Source: Bacillota bacterium (GTDB lineage: Bacteria > Bacillota > Clostridia > Lachnospirales > Lachnospiraceae). From it: 64,000 nt of DNA. Within the stretch, counting starts at the first letter, position 1. Each line of letters starts with the position of its first letter. Below are positions 59,807 to 64,000 of this stretch, one piece after another. The stretch spans positions 282,256 to 346,255 of the forward strand of contig JAEWSH010000133.1 in the NCBI GenBank assembly GCA_023398375.1. The letters run 5' to 3'. The notes under the pieces were generated by a model. It saw nothing but the letters and a program-made list of their open reading frames with translations. It was not told where the DNA came from and ran no database searches. Made by a program: the position numbers and the translations under genes.

Positions 59807-60217
59807 ATGAATAAATTATATATAAAAGATCAGAAACAAAAAAAAAGAGCAGATATGCTTTCGAGATATTTTCGATTACTGAATAGATGGCTATTATTAA
59901 AAAATCATGGACAAGGTTTAAAAGATTATTTTCTTAATAATAAATATTATAATATAGCCATTTATGGAATGGGCGATATAGCCAGTCGCTTAAGAGAAGA
60001 ACTCGATAATACTGGTATTAATGTAATATATGGAATTGATAAAGAGGTTACTAATCAATATGTAGATTTGAAAATTTATGCATTAGATGAAAAATTGCCA
60101 AGCGTTGATGCAATTATAATAACACCTATTACGGCTACTGACGAAATAATTATTAGCTTATTACCAATAGCAGACTATCCAATGATATCACTAGAAGATG
60201 TAATTTTTTCTTTTTGA
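59807..60217 (+). CDS. Stand-alone Rossmann-like domain protein
   Basis: ATG 59807 has AAGGAG at 59791-59796, about ten bases upstream. The 136 residues have a basic N-terminus (KQKKRADMLSRYFRLLNRW) and then NIAIYGMGDIASRLREELDN with VIYGIDKE, the same module that is fused to the methyltransferase, radical SAM and GT8 proteins nearby. Unlike those it has no catalytic partner in the same chain. It may bind a nucleotide or nucleotide sugar, or dock to another enzyme. Family is not named with confidence. Confidence 0.7.
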   Translation: MNKLYIKDQKQKKRADMLSRYFRLLNRWLLLKNHGQGLKDYFLNNKYYNIAIYGMGDIASRLREELDNTGINVIYGIDKEVTNQYVDLKIYALDEKLPSVDAIIITPITATDEIIISLLPIADYPMISLEDVIFSF

Positions 60218-60229
60218 AAGGAGGAAAAA

Positions 60230-61087
60230 ATGATTGTAGTCCGTATATGGGAAGGAATCGGAAATCAAATGTTCCAATATGCATATGCAAAAGCTTTAGA
60301 AAGAGAAACAGGAATCAAGGTCTGTCTAGAAATTGAAAGAGTATATAGAGATTCTTTTAAAAATGAGGATTTAAATGTAGAGAGAAAATATTCATTAGAA
60401 AATTTTAACATATCGTTAGAAAAAGTTAAAATCAATACTAAGAAATGGGATTTCTTAAGACAAAAGAACATTTTTGATAATTTTTTATTTTTTTTAAGTA
60501 GTCATGGATATTGGTTCAATAGATTTTATACAGACATCGAGGATCAGTATAAATATAAAAAAGAATTATTGCAAATTAAAAATAACTCATATGTGATGGG
60601 GCATTTTATGAATAAAAAATATTATGATAATGTGAAAGAAATATTAAAAGAGGAATTCCAGTTAAAAAATGAGATATTATTATCAAATGAATTGGAAGAA
60701 ATTTTCATGAAGCATCAGACAGTGTCTGTACATATAAGAAGAGGAGATTATGTTTTATTAAAAAGTACGAAAGATAAATACTATTATTTTAAGGCAATCA
60801 AATATATGAATAATAAAATAAAGGATCCATTTTATATAGTATTTTCTGATGATATTGAATGGACTAAACAAAATTTGGATTTTGGGAAAAATGTTATCTT
60901 TATAAGTGAATACAAATATGAGGATTATGAAGAACTTATATTAATGAGTAAATGCAATTATAATATTATTGCTAATAGTACTTTTAGTTATTGGGGAGCA
61001 TGGCTTAATCCAAATCCGAATAAAATTGTAATTGCCCCAGCCAACTGGATGTCTTCTGTTCTTCCGAATGAATGGCTTCTAATATAA
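60230..61087 (+). CDS. GT11-family fucosyltransferase (alpha-1,2 type)
   Basis: Protein of 285 residues with WEGIGNQMFQYAYAKALE at the N-terminus, HIRRGDY (from His168) and a C-terminal NSTFSYWGAWLNPNP block. These are the full set of GT11 marks; the GDP-fucose-binding arginines are intact. It is the third GT11-type gene in the window and the second canonical one. It follows the Rossmann-domain gene by 12 bases, with AAAGGAGG as a strong ribosome site. Strong A/T bias compared with the copy at 10522 suggests independent origin. Confidence 0.92.
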   Translation: MIVVRIWEGIGNQMFQYAYAKALERETGIKVCLEIERVYRDSFKNEDLNVERKYSLENFNISLEKVKINTKKWDFLRQKNIFDNFLFFLSSHGYWFNRFYTDIEDQYKYKKELLQIKNNSYVMGHFMNKKYYDNVKEILKEEFQLKNEILLSNELEEIFMKHQTVSVHIRRGDYVLLKSTKDKYYYFKAIKYMNNKIKDPFYIVFSDDIEWTKQNLDFGKNVIFISEYKYEDYEELILMSKCNYNIIANSTFSYWGAWLNPNPNKIVIAPANWMSSVLPNEWLLI

Positions 61088-61124
61088 AATTATAAATCGT
61101 TTAACGATAGATAGGAGACTCTAT

Positions 61125-62201
61125 ATGCAGACAATTCTTGTGCGTCAATATGGGTATAATGATGTTAAAGATACAGTAGAACAGAAAATGTATAATTGTG
61201 GAAGAAATACAGGGAATTTGATATGGTATGAATCTTTAAAAGAGCATATTAAATATGATATAGAAAAGTATTGGGAAAATATTGATGAAAAGAGCAATAC
61301 AAAATATATTTTTCCATTAGCAAATCATTTGATACCAGAGCATATGCTATTAGAATATGAAGCGGGTTTTTTGAAAAGTGATAGTGACCAGGCAGTTTTA
61401 ATAGGATTGGGTACTCAATTGACATCAGAATTAGATACACCTAAAAAATTAGTTTCGGCACTATCAAAAGAAAAGATAAGAGCTTTACAAAAAATGAGTT
61501 TCCATTCCAATACAATAGGTATACGAGGAAATATTACAGGTGAATGTCTTGAATTGATAGGAATCAAAAATTATAGAATTATTGGTTGCCCTTCATTTTA
61601 TTCTTTGGGAGAGGAATTCTGCCAAATTCCTACAGCAAGTAAGGGAAAAATATGTTTTAATATGAATGCTGAAGGAGTAGAAGGAGTCGCTAGCTATTTA
61701 AACCTACTTTTTGAACAATATACGGAAGGTAAACAAAGATTTATAATGCAATCAATGGGAGATTTCCCCAAAACAATTATAGAAAATTTGGAAATTTTAC
61801 CTAGACATATTGAAGAAAGACTACCTGGGTTAAAAATGACAGCAAAAAATTTTACAGAATACATAAAAAATAATTCAAGTATTTTTTTTGAAAAAAAACC
61901 ATGGTTAGATTACTTAAGAAAGAGTGACTTTACATTTTCAATAGGAACAAGATTTCATGGAAATATGATTGCTCTTTTGGCAGGAACGCCAACTTTATGG
62001 ATAACCCATGATAGCAGAACGGAAGAGTTATGCGAAGCTTTGAAATTACCTCAAATTACTATTCGAGAAGTTATAAAAATAAAAGACTTAGAAGAATTAG
62101 TGGAAAGATGTACATATAATGATATCTTTTATAAAAATTACAAAAAATTATTTGATAATTATATGATTTTTCTAGAAGAAAATGAAATAGAATTTACATA
62201 A
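61125..62201 (+). CDS. Polysaccharide pyruvyl transferase-family protein
   Basis: Protein of 358 residues of the pyruvyltransferase/WcaK-CsaB type. It shows an N-terminal NCGRNTGNLIWYESL block, VLIGLGTQLTSEL, IGIRGNITGECLELIG and the C-terminal FSIGTRFHGNMIALLAGTPT block, in which the Arg and His are conserved for catalysis. Members add a ketal-linked pyruvate from phosphoenolpyruvate to sugars, giving the polymer negative charge. It lies 37 bases after the fucosyltransferase gene and 38 bases before the second GT4-plus-unknown pair. Confidence 0.88.
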   Translation: MQTILVRQYGYNDVKDTVEQKMYNCGRNTGNLIWYESLKEHIKYDIEKYWENIDEKSNTKYIFPLANHLIPEHMLLEYEAGFLKSDSDQAVLIGLGTQLTSELDTPKKLVSALSKEKIRALQKMSFHSNTIGIRGNITGECLELIGIKNYRIIGCPSFYSLGEEFCQIPTASKGKICFNMNAEGVEGVASYLNLLFEQYTEGKQRFIMQSMGDFPKTIIENLEILPRHIEERLPGLKMTAKNFTEYIKNNSSIFFEKKPWLDYLRKSDFTFSIGTRFHGNMIALLAGTPTLWITHDSRTEELCEALKLPQITIREVIKIKDLEELVERCTYNDIFYKNYKKLFDNYMIFLEENEIEFT

Positions 62202-62239
62202 GTGCTACTTTTTAATATTCAAAGAAAAGGGGAAACGAA

Positions 62240-63328
62240 ATGAATATTGGATTACTTTATCCTATTAAAGAAAGAAAAGAGACAGGGGTAAGAAATTTAA
62301 TTAAGGGGACAATAAAAGAAACTTTAAATATGGATAATGATAATAAATACTACTTATTAGAAGAACCATATTTTGAAACAGAAACATACACATTCCCTTT
62401 GGTTCGATGGGGAGGAAGTAAAGAAGAGAGCCAAAAATATGATTTTCAATGTTATCTCAAAAATATAGATATCATGCACTCATATTGGAATACGTTTGAA
62501 GAAATGAATTCAAAATGCTTAAAGGTGTTTACGATATATGATTTAATACCTTTAATTCACCCAGAATGGCACACATTGCATGATTATTTTGACGGACCTG
62601 TGAGAAAAAGTGTGGAACAAGCAGATTTTATAATTTCTATTTCTGAATATACAAAGAAAGACATTGTAGAGCATTATGGAATATCTGCTGAAAAAATAAA
62701 AGTTATTTATCCAGGTTTACAACAAACACTAAATTTTAATAATGATTATATAGGAGTATTAGAAAAATATAAATTAGAAGAAGGTTATTTGTTAGCTGTT
62801 GGCACTTTAGAACCTCGTAAAAACTTAAGGGGATTAATTAATAGTTTTATACTATATAAAAAAATGAGACCCAAAAGTAAAATAAAATTGGTAATAACCG
62901 GGATGCTAGGTTGGGATCAAAATTTTGAAAATGAAATAGAATCAATTGGCGAATATAGGAATGAAATTGTATTAACAGGATTTGTGGATGATAAGACGCT
63001 TTCGGATTTATATAAAAGGGCAATAGCAATAGCCTATGTTTCATTATATGAAGGATTTGGACTGCCTATATTAGAAGCAATGTCTGCCGGAAAAACAGTT
63101 ATTACTTCAGAGGTTACATCTATGCCTGAAGTTGGTGGCGATGCAGTTCTATACTGCAATCCGTATAATAATGAATCCATTGCAGATGCAATAATGAAGA
63201 TTATAGAAAATCAAGAATTAAGAAGACAATTAGAAAAGAAATCATTAGAGCAAGCAAAAAAATTTTCATATGAGAAAGCAGCGAAAGAAACAATCGAGAT
63301 ATATTCTAAACTGAAGGGGTGGAATTGA
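62240..63328 (+). CDS. GT4-family glycosyltransferase (duplicated pair, copy B)
   Basis: GT-B enzyme of 362 residues, close paralogue of the gene at 56734. Shared blocks include DIMHSYWNTFEEMNSKCLKV, YDLIPLIHPEWHTLHDYFDG, SISEYTKKDIVEHY, SLYEGFGLPILEAMSAGK and TSMPEVGGDAVLYCNPY. It also has the typical GT4 LAVGTLEPRKNLRGLI strand, which copy A replaces with GVSSLVKYKNFDRM. The two copies therefore probably differ in acceptor or linkage. Its stop overlaps the start of the following small gene. Confidence 0.9.
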   Translation: MNIGLLYPIKERKETGVRNLIKGTIKETLNMDNDNKYYLLEEPYFETETYTFPLVRWGGSKEESQKYDFQCYLKNIDIMHSYWNTFEEMNSKCLKVFTIYDLIPLIHPEWHTLHDYFDGPVRKSVEQADFIISISEYTKKDIVEHYGISAEKIKVIYPGLQQTLNFNNDYIGVLEKYKLEEGYLLAVGTLEPRKNLRGLINSFILYKKMRPKSKIKLVITGMLGWDQNFENEIESIGEYRNEIVLTGFVDDKTLSDLYKRAIAIAYVSLYEGFGLPILEAMSAGKTVITSEVTSMPEVGGDAVLYCNPYNNESIADAIMKIIENQELRRQLEKKSLEQAKKFSYEKAAKETIEIYSKLKGWN

Positions 63329-63876
63329 TGAGTAGAAATAGAGATTTGGTAGAATCTTTTTCAGATTTTATAGGGCAAAAAATTGACGCTTCAGTTGAAA
63401 AGAATATTGAATTTGAAAAATTGTCTAATTATAATAGTATTATGCTTATTGGAACAGTAAATGAAATTTTAATTGGAGAATTTCTAAATAAATTATTTAT
63501 TGTAAATAATAATGTGAAAGTATATTTGATTGGACAAGCTACAATGGAAAAGCTCATAAATGAATTTCCGGATAATGTTATTAAACTATATGTGAGAAAT
63601 GGAAGATTTTCAGCAGAAGATATTTTAATAGTTTCAAAAGTATGGGAAATTGAAAAAATGGAGGCGGTTATATATTTTAATAATTATATTCATTCAGTTG
63701 ATTATTCTAATGTAGAACATGCAATTTCTGTAATAAAAAATAAAAAAAATATTTTTAGTTATTCAGTTGTACATAATGAATTAAATAAAATTTTGAATTT
63801 AGGAGTTCATTATAGAAGTTTAATACTATATAAAGATATGGTTGATTTATATCAAGAAATAATTACTAATGAATAA
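63328..63876 (+). CDS. Small protein of unknown function (duplicated pair, copy B)
   Basis: ATG 63328 overlaps the TGA of the GT4 gene (TGATG). The 182 residues form an alternating helix-strand protein without membrane segments. Blocks match the gene at 57823: an N-terminal helix ending VEKNIEFEKL, a strand IMLIGTVNEIL, then VKVYLIGQATMEKL, AVIYFNNYIHSV and NIFSYSVVHNEL. It is the last gene in the window. I do not recognise the family; tight coupling to the GT4 suggests a joint task. Confidence 0.7.
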   Translation: MSRNRDLVESFSDFIGQKIDASVEKNIEFEKLSNYNSIMLIGTVNEILIGEFLNKLFIVNNNVKVYLIGQATMEKLINEFPDNVIKLYVRNGRFSAEDILIVSKVWEIEKMEAVIYFNNYIHSVDYSNVEHAISVIKNKKNIFSYSVVHNELNKILNLGVHYRSLILYKDMVDLYQEIITNE

Positions 63877-64000
63877 AGACTAACTATTAAAAGTCAAGTC
63901 TAAAAGAAAGTTTTTGAATAAAGTGCAGAAATGCATTTTAGATAGATAAGTACCTTGAAAACTGCATGACAAATAGAGCATCTTTGCAGCTGCTCAAAAA
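63877..64000. other. Non-coding stretch at the right edge
   Basis: No gene starts in these 124 bases. A TACCTTGAAAACTGCAT sequence (about 63951-63967) resembles a sequence commonly seen in rRNA spacer regions of Firmicutes (for example TTTGAAAACTAGAT in Bacillus) and also seen near some mobile elements. GAGCA and TGCTC flank the last bases before an A run. The window ends before the identity can be decided. Confidence 0.35.

Noticed and set aside
1..64000. tRNA or rRNA genes, phage integrase or intact IS transposase
   Set aside because: No such gene could be recognised on either strand while reading; only non-coding palindromic elements suggest mobility.

Overview
The window is almost entirely one very large surface-glycan (capsule or exopolysaccharide) biosynthesis locus. 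About 52 of 53 genes read on the + strand with tight spacing and many short overlaps. AGGAG-type ribosome sites, frequent TTG/GTG starts, a WbaP-type initiating phosphotransferase, DUF6020 and DUF5672 proteins and PglK-type ABC flippases point to a low-GC Gram-positive anaerobe of the Clostridia, most likely Lachnospiraceae. This placement is inference from gene families and style; the window has no rRNA or housekeeping marker. The locus is cut at the left edge (an asparagine synthase lacks its start), and its last gene ends about 120 bases before the right edge.

Region 1 (1-11.4 kb): two asparagine-synthase-like amidotransferases, a GT4, an FkbH/ACP/MBOAT/SGNH acyl-transfer set, a GT2 and a GT11 fucosyltransferase. 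Region 2 (11.4-32.3 kb): a first ABC flippase, many glycosyltransferases (GT11-like, GT17, GT2, GT4, GT-C), a DUF5672 protein, a Wzy-like polymerase, the initiating sugar-phosphate transferase, a radical SAM enzyme, a sialyltransferase-fold enzyme and a second ABC flippase. It ends at a hairpin shared with the only minus-strand gene. Region 3 (33.5-38.4 kb): an operon with its own sigma-A-type promoter that encodes an aminotransferase, GNAT, acyltransferase, LegB-type dehydratase and CBS-nucleotidyltransferase. This looks like a nucleotide-activated N-acyl amino-deoxy sugar route. Region 4 (38.4-49.2 kb): two GT-C-like membrane proteins, then RfbH, a DRE-TIM aldolase fusion, a HAD phosphatase, a thiamine-diphosphate carboligase-like enzyme, an SDR and a GtrB-type GT2. 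This set suggests a branched-chain deoxysugar. Region 5 (49.3-63.9 kb, visibly more AT-rich): a cytidylyltransferase-oxidoreductase fusion, a metallophosphoesterase-GDPD fusion, LicD, a TylF-type methyltransferase, a second radical SAM enzyme, GT2/GT4/GT8/GT11 enzymes, a pyruvyltransferase and a duplicated GT4-plus-small-unknown gene pair.

Between genes in the first 20 kb lie several families of palindromic repeats. One is a MITE-like element with the terminal inverted repeat GTGTCAAAAGC(TT), whose right end supplies an outward TTGACA -35 box. Others are a 161-bp imperfect palindrome and a two-copy hairpin composite. The 623-base gap at 8811-9433 is the only gene-free stretch over 300 bases; it is filled with these repeats and holds no convincing gene.

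Working model (inference): WbaP-like transfer starts a repeat unit on undecaprenyl phosphate. Cytoplasmic GTs extend it with fucose, rhamnose-like, amino and possibly branched sugars. One or both ABC half-transporters flip it, and the Wzy-like protein polymerises it. GT-C enzymes fed by polyprenyl-phosphate sugars, the MBOAT/SGNH pair and acyltransferase-3 decorate it on the outer face, while LicD and the pyruvyltransferase add charged groups.
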